Below are positions 1 to 9,071 of a stretch of DNA of 64,000 nt, piece by piece. A program made the position numbers and the translations under genes. The notes below the pieces were generated by a model, which did not search any database, was not told the DNA's origin, and saw nothing but the letters and a program-made list of their open reading frames with translations. Location of the stretch: the NCBI RefSeq assembly GCF_015624485.1, contig NZ_CP061378.1, positions 4,526,001 through 4,590,000 on the forward strand. Direction: 5' to 3'. The DNA is from Bradyrhizobium genosp. L. GTDB lineage: Bacteria; Pseudomonadota; Alphaproteobacteria; Rhizobiales; Xanthobacteraceae. Position 1 is the stretch's first letter, and each line of letters opens with the position of its first letter.

Positions 1-1
1 G

Positions 2-682
2 GTGGTCAAGGACGCCGGCACCGTCCAGCTCGGCAATACCACCTACCGCCTCGACGGCATCGACGCGCCGGCGATCGACCAGCTCTGCACCGACGAGCAC
101 GCCGACGTCTGGAGCTGCGGCGTCGAGGCGCGCGACCAGCTCGTCAAGCTGATCGGCGGCAAGCCCATTCATTGCGACGACATCGGCGGCGATCCCTCCT
201 TCAAGAAACGCCGCCTCGGCGTCTGCAAGATCGAGGGCGATCCGACCAGCCTGAGCCAGCTCCTGGTCCAGCAGGGCTACGCGCTGAACGCCGAGGCATC
301 GGCCACCGGCCGCTTCAAGCCGGACGAAGCCACGGCCAAGGACAATCGTGCCGGCCTCTGGAGGGGCTGCTTCGTCGCACCGCACGATTTCCGTCACGGC
401 ACGAAGGACGGCGCGCTGCTCGGCAACTCCTGTCCGGCCGAACGCGATACCCAGATTCGCGCCGCCCTCTTCCCCGACGCGCCGCCGATGCCCGCAACCT
501 GCAACATCAAAGGCAAATACGCCGTGCGCGCCCGCGTCACCGGCAATATCGGCATCTATCATCTGCAGGCGTGCCGCAGCTATCCAGGCCTCAGCCAGGA
601 CCGCTGGTTCTGCTCCGAGGAGGATGCGCAGGCCGCCGGGTTCCGCCGCGCCTACAACTGCCGTCCAAGCAAGAGCAAGTGA
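2..682 (+). CDS. Staphylococcal-nuclease-like (thermonuclease family) protein, 5' truncated by window edge
   Basis: The 226 visible residues begin with an SNase-type OB-fold. The core motif RLDGIDAP lies near residues 17-24, a basic KKRRLGVC stretch near 68-75, and the closing DNRAGLWRG near 114-122; these are typical of the thermonuclease family (phosphodiester hydrolysis, usually secreted). The position-2 GTG is only the first in-frame start inside the window. The true start, and probably a signal peptide, lie upstream. A cysteine-containing extension of about 100 residues follows the nuclease core and is not part of the canonical domain. The active-site arginine and glutamate pattern cannot be fully judged without an alignment, so catalysis is inferred. 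Confidence 0.75.
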   Translation: MVKDAGTVQLGNTTYRLDGIDAPAIDQLCTDEHADVWSCGVEARDQLVKLIGGKPIHCDDIGGDPSFKKRRLGVCKIEGDPTSLSQLLVQQGYALNAEASATGRFKPDEATAKDNRAGLWRGCFVAPHDFRHGTKDGALLGNSCPAERDTQIRAALFPDAPPMPATCNIKGKYAVRARVTGNIGIYHLQACRSYPGLSQDRWFCSEEDAQAAGFRRAYNCRPSKSK

Positions 683-754
683 GCGCAGCAAAATCACCGC
701 TGGCAAAGCCGCCGCGTCCTGTGTGAGACTGGTGTTGCGAGGTTGCCGGCGCGT

Positions 755-3223
755 ATGACCCCTCCCGATCCCTCCGATGTGCTCCCTGAGGCTGCGGCAG
801 CCGAGCGGCTGCGGCAGCACCTTGAGGAGATGGCGCGCGAGCGCGACCGCGCCCACCGCGCGCTGCAGGAGCGCGAGGCCGAGCTGGCGCGGATCCAGCG
901 CATCGCGCGGGTCGGCGGCCTTGAGATCGATTTCCGTCACGGCGTGCGCAACCGCCGCTCCCCCGAATATCTGCTGGTCCACGGGCTGCCGCCCGAGGAC
1001 GCCAACGAGGCCTATGACAACTGGGTCGCGCGCATCCACCCCGACGACCGCGAGCGAACCGTCAGGCACCTGTTCGGCGTGCTCAAGGCCGGCGGAGAGG
1101 ATTACACGGACGAATACCGCATCATCCGCCCGAATGACGGCGAGAGCCGCTGGATCCGCGTCGTCGGCAAGATCGAACGCGACCGCAGCGGCCGCGCGCT
1201 GCGCCTGGTCGGCGCCGATCTCGACGTCACCGATCAGATGCTGGCACAGGAAACGCTGCGCGAGAGCGAGGAGCGCTTCCGCCTGATCGCCGACAGCGCG
1301 CCGGTCCCGATCTGGGTCACCAAGCTCGACCGCACCCGCTCCTTCGCCAACCAGGCCTATCTGGATTTTCTCGGCCTGCCGTTCGAGGAGGCGATCGTAT
1401 TCGACTGGCGCAAGGCGCTGCATCCGGACGACCTGCCCCACGTCCTGCAGGAACAGATCACGGGCGAACTCTCGCTGAAACCGTTCGTGCTGGAGGCACG
1501 TTACCGGAACGCCGCCGGCGACTGGCGCTGGCTGCGCTCGGAATCGCAGCCGCGCTGGGACCCGAACGGCAAGCATATCGGCTTCATCGGCGTCGCCCAC
1601 GACGTCACCGCCGCCAAACAGGCCGAGATCGAATTGCGCAAGCTCAACGAGTCGCTGGAACGGCGCATCTCCGAACGCACCGCCCAGCTCGAGTCCCGCG
1701 AAGCGCAGACGCGCGCGATCCTGGAGACCAGTCATCAGTACCAGATGCTGCTCGACCAGTACGGCGACCTGCTCTACAGCAACCGAACCGCGCTGGCCGG
1801 CATTCGCGCCGAACCGGCCAACGTCCTCGGCAGGCCGTTCTGGGACACGCCGTGGTTTGCCGCGACCGAGGGCATGCCGCGCGCGGTCAAGGATGCCTTC
1901 GCGACCGTGATGCGCGGCGACGAGGTCAAGCTGCAGATGCCGCTGCGGCTGCCGATCGGCGAGCGCCATTTCGATTTCGAGATGCGGCCGCTGCGCGACC
2001 AGCACGGCACCATCGTCGGCGCGGTCCCGGAGGCCATCGACATCACCGAGCGCCGCCGCGGCGAGGAAGCGCTGCGGCAGTCGCAGAAGATGGAAGCGGT
2101 CGGCCAGCTCACCGGCGGCGTCGCGCACGACTTCAACAATCTGCTCACCATCATCCGCTCGGCCACCGACTTCCTGCGCCGCCGCGAGTTGCCGGACGAG
2201 CGCCGCCGCCGCTACATCGATGCGATCTCCGAGACGGTGGAACGCGCCTCCAAGCTGACCGCGCAACTGCTGGCATTCGCGCGCCGGCAGCCGCTCAATC
2301 CGGAAGTGTTCAATGTCGGCGCGCAGGTCGACAGCGTGGTGCAGTTGATCCGCCCCCTGGTCGGTGCGCGCATCCACATCGAGGTCAGGATCGACGATCC
2401 CGACTGCTTTGCGATCGCCGATATCGGCCAGTTCGAGACCGCGCTGATCAACCTCGCGGTCAACGGCCGCGACGCCATGAATGGCGAGGGCCAGCTCGCG
2501 ATCGCCGTCCGCAAGGTCCACACCATTCCCCCGCTGCGCGCCCAGGCCTCGCGCAGCGGCGACTTCGTCGCGGTCTCGCTCCAGGATACCGGCAGCGGCA
2601 TCTCGCCTGATAATCTCGACGCGATCTTCGAGCCGTTCTTCACGACCAAGGAGGTCGGCAAGGGAACGGGTCTCGGACTGAGCCAGGCCTTCGGCTTCGT
2701 CAAGCAATCCGACGGCGATATCGAGGTGACGAGCACCCTCGGTCAAGGTTCGACCTTCACCATCTATCTGCCGCAGGCGATGCGGCCGGCCGACGCCAAG
2801 GTCGCGGCCGCCGCCGGCGCCGAGCAGGCCTCGATCGGCCGGGGCTACCGCGTGCTGCTGGTGGAAGACAACGACGATGTCGGCCAGTTCTCGACCGAGC
2901 TGCTCGAGGACCTCGGCTATTCGGTCAAGCGCGCCGCGAACGGCAATGCGGCGCTGGCGATGCTGTCGGAAAACGAGTTCGCCGCCGACCTCGTGTTCTC
3001 CGACGTGATCATGCCCGGCATGAACGGCGTCGAGCTCGCCGGCATCATCCGCGAGCGCTTTCCCGGCCTGCCCGTGGTGCTGACCAGCGGCTACAGCAAC
3101 GTCCTCGCTGAGAACGCCCATAGCGGCTTCGAGCTGATCCAGAAGCCCTACTCGGTCGAAGCGCTGTCGCGGACGCTGCGGAAAGCGATCGTCGAACAAC
3201 GCGCGACCGCCGCGAAGCCGTGA
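755..3223 (+). CDS. PAS-containing hybrid sensor histidine kinase with C-terminal receiver
   Basis: This 822-residue protein has no clear membrane segment, so it is probably a cytosolic sensor. Order of domains: an N-terminal coiled coil (about 15-50), a PAS_3-like domain (about 50-165), a second PAS (about 170-285), a short coiled coil, a third PAS-like region (about 315-420), a HisKA H-box with His458 in the AHDFNNLL context, an HATPase with DTGSGIS and GTGLGLS boxes, and a receiver whose phospho-acceptor is Asp750 (FSDVIMPGMNG), with a later KPYS lysine. The ATG at 755 is preferred over an in-frame TTG at 743. The built-in receiver suggests a phosphorelay to an unlinked phosphotransfer protein, as no regulator gene is adjacent. 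The signal is unknown. Confidence 0.9.
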   Translation: MTPPDPSDVLPEAAAAERLRQHLEEMARERDRAHRALQEREAELARIQRIARVGGLEIDFRHGVRNRRSPEYLLVHGLPPEDANEAYDNWVARIHPDDRERTVRHLFGVLKAGGEDYTDEYRIIRPNDGESRWIRVVGKIERDRSGRALRLVGADLDVTDQMLAQETLRESEERFRLIADSAPVPIWVTKLDRTRSFANQAYLDFLGLPFEEAIVFDWRKALHPDDLPHVLQEQITGELSLKPFVLEARYRNAAGDWRWLRSESQPRWDPNGKHIGFIGVAHDVTAAKQAEIELRKLNESLERRISERTAQLESREAQTRAILETSHQYQMLLDQYGDLLYSNRTALAGIRAEPANVLGRPFWDTPWFAATEGMPRAVKDAFATVMRGDEVKLQMPLRLPIGERHFDFEMRPLRDQHGTIVGAVPEAIDITERRRGEEALRQSQKMEAVGQLTGGVAHDFNNLLTIIRSATDFLRRRELPDERRRRYIDAISETVERASKLTAQLLAFARRQPLNPEVFNVGAQVDSVVQLIRPLVGARIHIEVRIDDPDCFAIADIGQFETALINLAVNGRDAMNGEGQLAIAVRKVHTIPPLRAQASRSGDFVAVSLQDTGSGISPDNLDAIFEPFFTTKEVGKGTGLGLSQAFGFVKQSDGDIEVTSTLGQGSTFTIYLPQAMRPADAKVAAAAGAEQASIGRGYRVLLVEDNDDVGQFSTELLEDLGYSVKRAANGNAALAMLSENEFAADLVFSDVIMPGMNGVELAGIIRERFPGLPVVLTSGYSNVLAENAHSGFELIQKPYSVEALSRTLRKAIVEQRATAAKP

Positions 3224-3239
3224 CGAGACGCCAACAGCC

Positions 3240-3536
3240 CTACTCGATCGTCACATGCGCGACGCCCATTTGCAGGATGCCGAGCGCCCGCGCCGCCGTC
3301 GTGGAGACGTCGATGATCCGTCCGCGAATGAATGGCCCACGATCGTTGACGCGGCAGCGGATCGATTTCCCGCCATACATCACCGTGACCATACTGCCGA
3401 ATGGCCGCGTGCGATGCGCACAGGTCATTTCGCCGCTTCTGCCGATGCCATGATAATAAGACGCAAGGCCACTTTCTGCGTTTGCGGCACAACAAGCAAA
3501 CAACAGCATGGCTGCGGACGTTGCTGCGGACTTCAT
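3240..3536 (-). CDS. Minimal RlpA-like double-psi beta-barrel protein, exported
   Basis: A 98-residue protein with a signal peptide (about residues 1-20, ending CCAANA) followed only by an RlpA-type double-psi beta-barrel. The motifs ASYYHG, GEMTCAHRTRPFGS and VNDRGPFIRGRIIDVS match the RlpA family, whose characterised members are septal-ring lytic transglycosylases cutting peptidoglycan denuded of peptide stems. The acidic residues of the GEM and VNDRG segments, implicated in catalysis in RlpA, are present. The protein is far shorter than classical RlpA and lacks a SPOR domain, so septal targeting is not expected. It converges on the hybrid kinase, with 16 bp between the stop codons. Confidence 0.85.
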   Translation of the reverse strand: MKSAATSAAMLLFACCAANAESGLASYYHGIGRSGEMTCAHRTRPFGSMVTVMYGGKSIRCRVNDRGPFIRGRIIDVSTTAARALGILQMGVAHVTIE

Positions 3537-3616
3537 GGAAAGTTCCTGCCGGTGAACCCGGCAAGGGAACTCGGTTCCAGCGATCCGGTTCCCGCAGATG
3601 TCCTATGCAGTAAAGC

Positions 3617-6328
3617 CTAAGCGGCGTCCTCGAATCGTTCCGTGGCCAGAAGCGTCCGCAGATCCTGCGCGGGAATCGGCTTGCTGAACAGGTAGCCCTG
3701 CATCTGGGTGCAGCCGAGCATCTGCACGGTGTCGCGCTGCTGGTCGGTCTCGACGCCTTCGGCGGTCGTGATCATGTTGCGATCGGCTGCGATCGAGACC
3801 ACGGCGCGGATGATCGAGGCCGAACCGGTGTTGCGGGTCACCTCCTTGACGAAGCTGCGGTCGATCTTGATCTTGTCGAACGGGAAGCGCTGCAGATATT
3901 GCAGCGACGAGTAGCCGGTGCCGAAATCGTCGAGCGCGATGTGGACGCCGAGCGCGCGCAATTGGCCCAGCGTCACCAGCGCCGCATCGTCGTCGGCGAT
4001 CAGCACCGCCTCGGTGATCTCGAGTTCGAGCCTGCGCGGGTCGAGCCCGCTTTCAGCGAGCGCGGCGGCGACCTTCAGCGCCAGCGTCTCCGACTTGAAC
4101 TGGACCGGCGAGACGTTGACCGCAAGGCGCACATGCGCCGGCCAGCCTGCGGCCTCGATGCAGGCGGTGCGCAGCACCCACTGTCCGATCTCCTCGATCA
4201 ACCCGGTCTCCTCGGCGAGCGGAATGAACTCCGCCGGCGAGATCATGCCGCGCACCGGATGCCGCCAGCGCAGCAGCGCCTCGCAGCCGGTCACCTCGCC
4301 GCTGCGCAGATCGACCAGCGGCTGGTAATGCAGCTCGAAGCCGCCATCGGCGAGCGCGATCCGCAAATCGGCCTCCAGCTCGCGGCGCAGATTGGCCTGC
4401 CGCTCCATCGCCGGATCGAACAGGCGGTAGGTCCTGCGGCCCGCCGCCTTGGCGGCGTACATCGCAAGGTCGGCGCATTTCAGCAGGCCGAACAGGTCCG
4501 CGCCATGGCGCGGCGCGACCGCGATGCCGATGCTGGCGTCGCCGGACAGGCGATGGCCGTAGCAGTCGAACGGCGTGCGCAAAGACTGGTAGATCTGCGC
4601 GACCAGGCCGCTGACGTCGTCATCGGAGGCGATGTCATGCTGGACGATGGCGAACTCGTCGCCGCCGAGCCGCGCGATGAAGTCGTTCGGTCCGACCGAC
4701 TGGCGCAGCTTCTCCGCAACGGTGCGCAGAAACTCGTCGCCGATCAGATGGCCCAGCGTATCGTTGATGCGCTTGAACTCGTCGATATCGATATAGAGGA
4801 TCGCGAAGGTGCGCGCGCCGGGTTCGAGCAGCAGGCCTTCGGCATGGCGCTGGAACAGCGTCCGGTTCGGCAGGCTGGTCAGCGCATCGTAATGCGCGAG
4901 ATATTCGATCCGTGCCTGCGCACGGCGGCCCTCGGTGACGTCCTCGAGCGTGGTGGCCCAGCCGCCGTCGGGTGAACGCTTGTAGATCAGGCGGATATTG
5001 CGACCATCGGGCGTGGTGACCACGATATCCTGGACCTTGTCGGTTTCCGGATTGGTGAAGCGGGCGCAATATTCGTCGACGTCGCCGACGAACGAGCCGG
5101 CCGCCTGCCGATGCAGGATCAGGTCGCGCAGGTGGCATCCCGGCCTGACGATGTCGGGCGAAAGCCCGAACATCTCGAGGTATTGCTGATTGCAGATCAC
5201 GAGCCGCGCCGAGGCGTCGAACAGCAACAGGCCCTGCGTCATGGTGTTGATGGCGGTGTCGAGATGCTGGCTCTTCTCGGACAGCCTGCGCTGCGCCGCG
5301 TCGTGCTGGCGCCGCAACTGGCGAACGATCATGAAGATCGTCATCACGACGATGACGACGGCCAGAACCGCCGCGCAGAACTGCAGCTTGGTCTGGGCAC
5401 GCCAGTCCTGCAGCGCGCTCGAGGTCCTGGTGGTGGCAAGGATCAGGATCGGAAAGTGCGCCAGCGACTTCACCGCGCCGACACTCTCCTCGCCCGATAC
5501 GCCGACGAAGCGGCCCGAGGTGTTGCCGCCGAGGCTCAGCACCTTGCGGAACAGCGGCTGGTCGATGATGTTGCGGCCGACCGCGTTCACGTCCTGCGGA
5601 TAGCGCGCGATGATGGTGCCATCGCGGTGAATCATCGAGATCACGGTGTCGCCGCTCAGCGCCAGCGACGCCACGAAATCCTCGAAATGGCTCGGCTCCA
5701 CGCCGCGGCTCGCAAAGCCGATGACCTCGCCATTGCGCCCGGTGATCTTGCGCGCGAAGATCGTGGTCCAAACGCCTGTCACCTTGCTCATCGCGGGCTC
5801 GACGATGACGGATGACGTCGGCCTGCCCGAGGTGAACTCCTGGAAATAGCGCCGGTCCGCGACATTGACATCGGGGACCGGCCACATCTCGGACGAGTTG
5901 ATCAGCCATCCCTTGGCATTGAACAGATTGAGCCCGCCGACATGCGGCAGCGCCGCGAGGCGCGTGCGCAGCATCTCGTGCGCGCTGAGCAGTGACATGG
6001 ACCGCTCGAACTGCTCGGCGGTCTCGATCTGGCCTCCCTGCAGATAACTCACGATATCGTCGTGGACGTGCTGCAGATCGCTGAGCTGCTGGTCGAAATG
6101 CCGCGACAGCAGCAGCGCAGTATTGTTGAGCTCGCGTTCCGATGCCTCGAGCGTGCGCTCGCGAAATTGCAGCGCAAGGTAGCCGATGCCGAGCGTGATC
6201 GCGAGTACCAGCAAAGCTGCACTCAAGACCAGCCACTGAACCGCACCCATTCGCATGTCGCGCAGTACGCCGCCCGTCGACAGCCACCGTCGTTCCGGCA
6301 ATCCGCTGTTCGTTGATCGAATTGACAT
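3617..6328 (-). CDS. Membrane-anchored GGDEF/EAL protein with periplasmic sensor and PAS domain
   Basis: This 903-residue protein is predicted to make and/or break cyclic di-GMP. TM1 (about 30-56) and TM2 (about 317-340) flank a periplasmic region of the Cache type, then come a PAS_7-like domain, a GGDEF domain (RLGGDEFAIV near residue 550) and an EAL domain (CEALLRWRHP near 683, then VNVSPVQF, ELEITEAVL, DDFGTGYSSL, AEGVET). Both active sites look intact. The usual RxxD product-inhibition site before GGDEF reads GPND here, so allosteric feedback is probably lost. The ATG at 6328 is preceded by an AAGGGTAGGA-like ribosome site; an upstream in-frame start at 6364 is less likely. The gene is monocistronic. 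Confidence 0.92.
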   Translation of the reverse strand: MSIRSTNSGLPERRWLSTGGVLRDMRMGAVQWLVLSAALLVLAITLGIGYLALQFRERTLEASERELNNTALLLSRHFDQQLSDLQHVHDDIVSYLQGGQIETAEQFERSMSLLSAHEMLRTRLAALPHVGGLNLFNAKGWLINSSEMWPVPDVNVADRRYFQEFTSGRPTSSVIVEPAMSKVTGVWTTIFARKITGRNGEVIGFASRGVEPSHFEDFVASLALSGDTVISMIHRDGTIIARYPQDVNAVGRNIIDQPLFRKVLSLGGNTSGRFVGVSGEESVGAVKSLAHFPILILATTRTSSALQDWRAQTKLQFCAAVLAVVIVVMTIFMIVRQLRRQHDAAQRRLSEKSQHLDTAINTMTQGLLLFDASARLVICNQQYLEMFGLSPDIVRPGCHLRDLILHRQAAGSFVGDVDEYCARFTNPETDKVQDIVVTTPDGRNIRLIYKRSPDGGWATTLEDVTEGRRAQARIEYLAHYDALTSLPNRTLFQRHAEGLLLEPGARTFAILYIDIDEFKRINDTLGHLIGDEFLRTVAEKLRQSVGPNDFIARLGGDEFAIVQHDIASDDDVSGLVAQIYQSLRTPFDCYGHRLSGDASIGIAVAPRHGADLFGLLKCADLAMYAAKAAGRRTYRLFDPAMERQANLRRELEADLRIALADGGFELHYQPLVDLRSGEVTGCEALLRWRHPVRGMISPAEFIPLAEETGLIEEIGQWVLRTACIEAAGWPAHVRLAVNVSPVQFKSETLALKVAAALAESGLDPRRLELEITEAVLIADDDAALVTLGQLRALGVHIALDDFGTGYSSLQYLQRFPFDKIKIDRSFVKEVTRNTGSASIIRAVVSIAADRNMITTAEGVETDQQRDTVQMLGCTQMQGYLFSKPIPAQDLRTLLATERFEDAA

Positions 6329-6426
6329 TTTCCTACCCTTGCGGGCGCCCTTGTACGGGAGCACAACCCAAGGCGCGGTTAGGAAAATCAGTTATCGGGC
6401 GGTTAAAGCACCCGCATGCGGCGGCG

Positions 6427-6954
6427 CTAGGTCGCGGCCTGTCGGGCGCCCGGCTCCTTCAGGCTGCACTCGATCAGCGCACCCACGATCGCGAACCGGG
6501 AGAACGGCGACAGCGGCGTCTCGGCCCTGAGCGCGGCAAAGAATTGCGAATCGCCCGGGCTCTTCAGCAGAAAGCGGATGTGGCTCGCCGCCAGCGCATC
6601 CCGCGACAGCCAGACCACGCCGGAAAACAGCGCAACGAGCATCCGCGCATAATCGCTGGTGCCCGCGACGCCGAGGTCGTAGATCGGAGAGACATTGACG
6701 AAGCGTGCGCTCAGGGCCGGCGTCGGATATTTGCTCATCAAGAGACGCTTGACCTGGCAGACCGCGTTGACCCGCTCGCCATCGGTCAAGTAATAGAGGC
6801 CCTGACTGTCGCTCTCCTTCGCCGTCAGCGCGTCGAAGGCGGCGATGCCGCCAAAGGTGGCAAAATCCTCACCGACGCCTTCAGCGTCCTTCTTCCATTG
6901 TGCCTTGATGTTGCGCCAGGACCGTTCCGGATCCTTTAGGGGCAGAAGCCGCAT
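6427..6954 (-). CDS. Conserved-looking hypothetical protein, 175 aa
   Basis: I do not recognise a family. The protein is soluble-looking, with mixed alpha/beta character and a central hydrophobic stretch (MLVALFSGVVWLS) that could be a buried strand-helix unit or a weak membrane segment. It has a charged N-terminus (KDPERSWRNIKAQWKKD). The ATG at 6954 is chosen; a GTG at 7005 gives a longer reading but has no properly spaced ribosome site. It is separated by about 100 bp from the GGDEF/EAL gene downstream on the same strand and could be cotranscribed with it, but nothing shows a shared function. Codon use matches the neighbours, so it is probably a real gene. Confidence 0.7.
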   Translation of the reverse strand: MRLLPLKDPERSWRNIKAQWKKDAEGVGEDFATFGGIAAFDALTAKESDSQGLYYLTDGERVNAVCQVKRLLMSKYPTPALSARFVNVSPIYDLGVAGTSDYARMLVALFSGVVWLSRDALAASHIRFLLKSPGDSQFFAALRAETPLSPFSRFAIVGALIECSLKEPGARQAAT

Positions 6955-7055
6955 GATTAACCGGAGGTTAGCGCGGGAAGTTGCGCCGGTGATATTATGT
7001 CGCACCTCTTAAGCCTTTGCTTACTGCGGTAACTCGGTGTGCCGTTTAGTGGGGC

Positions 7056-7298
7056 ATGGATGCGATGGATGCACTGACGCTGTTCGGATTGTTCGCGGTG
7101 ACGATGATGCTTGTCTGCTATGCGGCCGAGGATCGCAGCCCCTGGTTCATTCTCGCCTTCGCCCTGGCTTGCGCGCTCGGCTCGGCTTACGGCTTCCTGC
7201 AAGGCGCCTGGCCGTTCGGCCTCGTCGAGGCGGTGTGGGCCGTCGTCGCCGCGCGCCGGTGGTTCATGCGTCGCGGCGGGCATCGCGTAACGTTATAG
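7056..7298 (+). CDS. Small integral membrane protein, 80 aa
   Basis: Two or three hydrophobic segments (about residues 5-22, 29-47 and 51-66) make this a small inner-membrane protein with a basic C-terminus (ARRWFMRRGGHR). No enzymatic motif is visible. It starts at the ATG at 7056; an in-frame ATG at 7065 is an equally possible start. It faces away from the upstream hypothetical gene, so the region 6955-7055 should hold divergent promoters. It precedes the small exported gene at 7366 by 67 bp and might be transcribed into the metal-efflux cluster. Function unknown. Confidence 0.65.
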   Translation: MDAMDALTLFGLFAVTMMLVCYAAEDRSPWFILAFALACALGSAYGFLQGAWPFGLVEAVWAVVAARRWFMRRGGHRVTL

Positions 7299-7365
7299 TA
7301 TTCGCGGCAATTCTGCCCATGACGCTCGGCTTGTATGCGCGCGGCCACGACGTTAACTAGGGCGC

Positions 7366-7734
7366 ATGGAGGCTTTACCTGCCACGACTCAATCTTCCGC
7401 ACGCCGAACAGGATCGCGCCGCTGGCGCAGCCTGCTCGCGGGATTGATTTCGTTCGCGCTGGTGCTGTCCTTCTTCCACGGCTGGAGCTTTGACGGCGAC
7501 GACGATGCGGGCCCAGCGGTCTCCATCGCGCAGTCGGTCAACGACACCGGCGGCAAGGCTCCCGCACATCCGGCCGCGCTGCACGGCGATCACTGCCTGA
7601 CCCACGTCGCTTCGGTAGCACCGCAGGAAACCGTGTTTCCGATCGCCTATGCGCCGCACAGCTATGGCGACACCCGCCTTCAGCGGCCCGCTTCGGCCGA
7701 CCGCCTCTCTCCGTTCAAACCACCCCGCGCCTGA
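7366..7734 (+). CDS. Small membrane-anchored or exported acidic/His protein ahead of the metal-efflux operon
   Basis: A 122-residue protein with a basic N-terminus (to about residue 22), a hydrophobic segment (about 23-39: LLAGLISFALVLSFF) and a periplasmic tail that opens with an acidic run (DGDDDAG) and contains His/Cys clusters (AHPAALHGDHCLTH near 64-77). Such a composition next to an RND metal pump suggests metal buffering or sensing in the periplasm. That role is inference; I do not recognise a named family. The gene lies 113 bp upstream of the adaptor start at 7848, on the same strand. It is a plausible first gene of the efflux operon. Confidence 0.65.
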   Translation: MEALPATTQSSARRTGSRRWRSLLAGLISFALVLSFFHGWSFDGDDDAGPAVSIAQSVNDTGGKAPAHPAALHGDHCLTHVASVAPQETVFPIAYAPHSYGDTRLQRPASADRLSPFKPPRA

Positions 7735-7847
7735 TCCGGTCGACATGACCGCGCGTGTCTCGCAGCCGTCAGGCAGCGCGCATGCGTCCGCACAGATCGA
7801 TGTCGCGACGGCGCACGGCCATCGGCTTGCGCTGCGGAGAGGCGCAG

Positions 7848-9071
7848 ATGAAACGGGTTGTTCTATTTTCCACCGGCGTGGGCGCCGGTGTCGCATTGGT
7901 CGTTCTGGTCGCCGGTTCGATCGGTTGGCCGGTCAAACTCCCGGATGCGGTGCCGGAGGCTCTGACCGCGAGTTCACCGAAGCCCGAGGCAAAGCGTGAG
8001 TCTTCCGGACATATCGCGCTGAGTGAAGACCAGCTTCGGGACGCCGGCATCGGGCTCGCGCAGGTCAACGGCGGCACGCTCAGGCGCCATTTCCTCGCGC
8101 TGGGCTCGCTGATCCCCGACGCCGACCATATCGGCCGCGTCTCGGTGCGCGTGCTCGCGACGGTCACGGAACTGCGCAAGCGGCTCGGCGACAGCGTCGA
8201 GAAAGGCGAGATCGTCGCCGCGATCGAAAGCCGCGAGGTCGCCGATGCCAAGAGCGAATACCTTGCCGCCCGCCTGACCAACGATTTGCAGCAGACCCTC
8301 TATGCCAGGCAGAAGACCCTGGTCGAAAGCCGCACGGTGTCGGAGAACGAGTTCCTGCGCACGCGTCTGATGGCGAACGACGCCCAGATCAAGCTCGACG
8401 GCGCGCGCCAGAAGCTGTTCGCGCTGGGCCTGTCGGATGGCGAGATCGCCGATCTGCCGAACCAGCCGCCGGAGAGCCTGCGGACGCAATTCCTCCGCTC
8501 CCCGATCGCGGGCCGGGTCTCCGAACGGCGCGTCGATCTCGGCGGGCTGATCGGTCGCGAAGGCCAGGAGAGCGAGCTCTACGTCATCGTCAATCTCGAC
8601 GACATCTGGGTCGACCTCGCAGTCTCGCCCGAAGACATCGGCGCGGTCAGCGAGGGTGTCGCGGTCAACATCCGCGCCATCGGCACCGAGGACCAGGCCA
8701 GCGCGGACGTGATCTTCGTCAGCCCCCTGCTCGACCGCGAAACCCGCAACGCGCGGGTGATCGCGACCGTGCCCAACAGGAACCATCGCTGGAAACCCGG
8801 CACGTTCGTCACCGCCGAGGTGCCGCTGGCAGGGAGCCCGTCGGCCGTGATCGTCTCGAAGCAGGCGATCCAAACCGTCAAGGGAACGCCGACCGTGTTC
8901 GTGCGCGACGCCGGCGGCTTCGAGGCTAGGTCGGTACGGACTGGTCGAGAGGACGACGACGATGTCGAGATCGCGGCCGGTCTTGCCGCCGGCGAGACCA
9001 TCGCCGTGCGAAACACCTTCACGCTGAAGGCCGAGCTCGAGAAGGACGACGCGGAGCACGACCATGATTGA
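7848..9071 (+). CDS. RND efflux periplasmic adaptor (CzcB/CnrB type membrane fusion protein)
   Basis: A 407-residue membrane-fusion protein. It has an N-terminal membrane anchor or signal (about residues 8-28), a barrel-sandwich half with the CzcB-like SREVADAKSEYLAA segment, an alpha-hairpin rich in Gln/Lys/Arg, a second lipoyl half (SPIAGRVSERRVDLGG), a beta-barrel and a membrane-proximal domain. Such adaptors link the inner-membrane pump to an outer-membrane channel and may hand metal ions to the pump. The ATG at 7848 follows GGAGAGG; an upstream in-frame start at 7755 would add 31 basic residues and is unlikely. The gene overlaps the pump gene by 8 nt (ATGATTGA), indicating translational coupling. 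No CzcC/CnrC-like channel gene is present here. Confidence 0.92.
   Translation: MKRVVLFSTGVGAGVALVVLVAGSIGWPVKLPDAVPEALTASSPKPEAKRESSGHIALSEDQLRDAGIGLAQVNGGTLRRHFLALGSLIPDADHIGRVSVRVLATVTELRKRLGDSVEKGEIVAAIESREVADAKSEYLAARLTNDLQQTLYARQKTLVESRTVSENEFLRTRLMANDAQIKLDGARQKLFALGLSDGEIADLPNQPPESLRTQFLRSPIAGRVSERRVDLGGLIGREGQESELYVIVNLDDIWVDLAVSPEDIGAVSEGVAVNIRAIGTEDQASADVIFVSPLLDRETRNARVIATVPNRNHRWKPGTFVTAEVPLAGSPSAVIVSKQAIQTVKGTPTVFVRDAGGFEARSVRTGREDDDDVEIAAGLAAGETIAVRNTFTLKAELEKDDAEHDHD

Noticed and set aside
743..755. TTG at 743 as start of the hybrid kinase
   Set aside because: It adds only four residues, and the ATG at 755 is the more usual choice.
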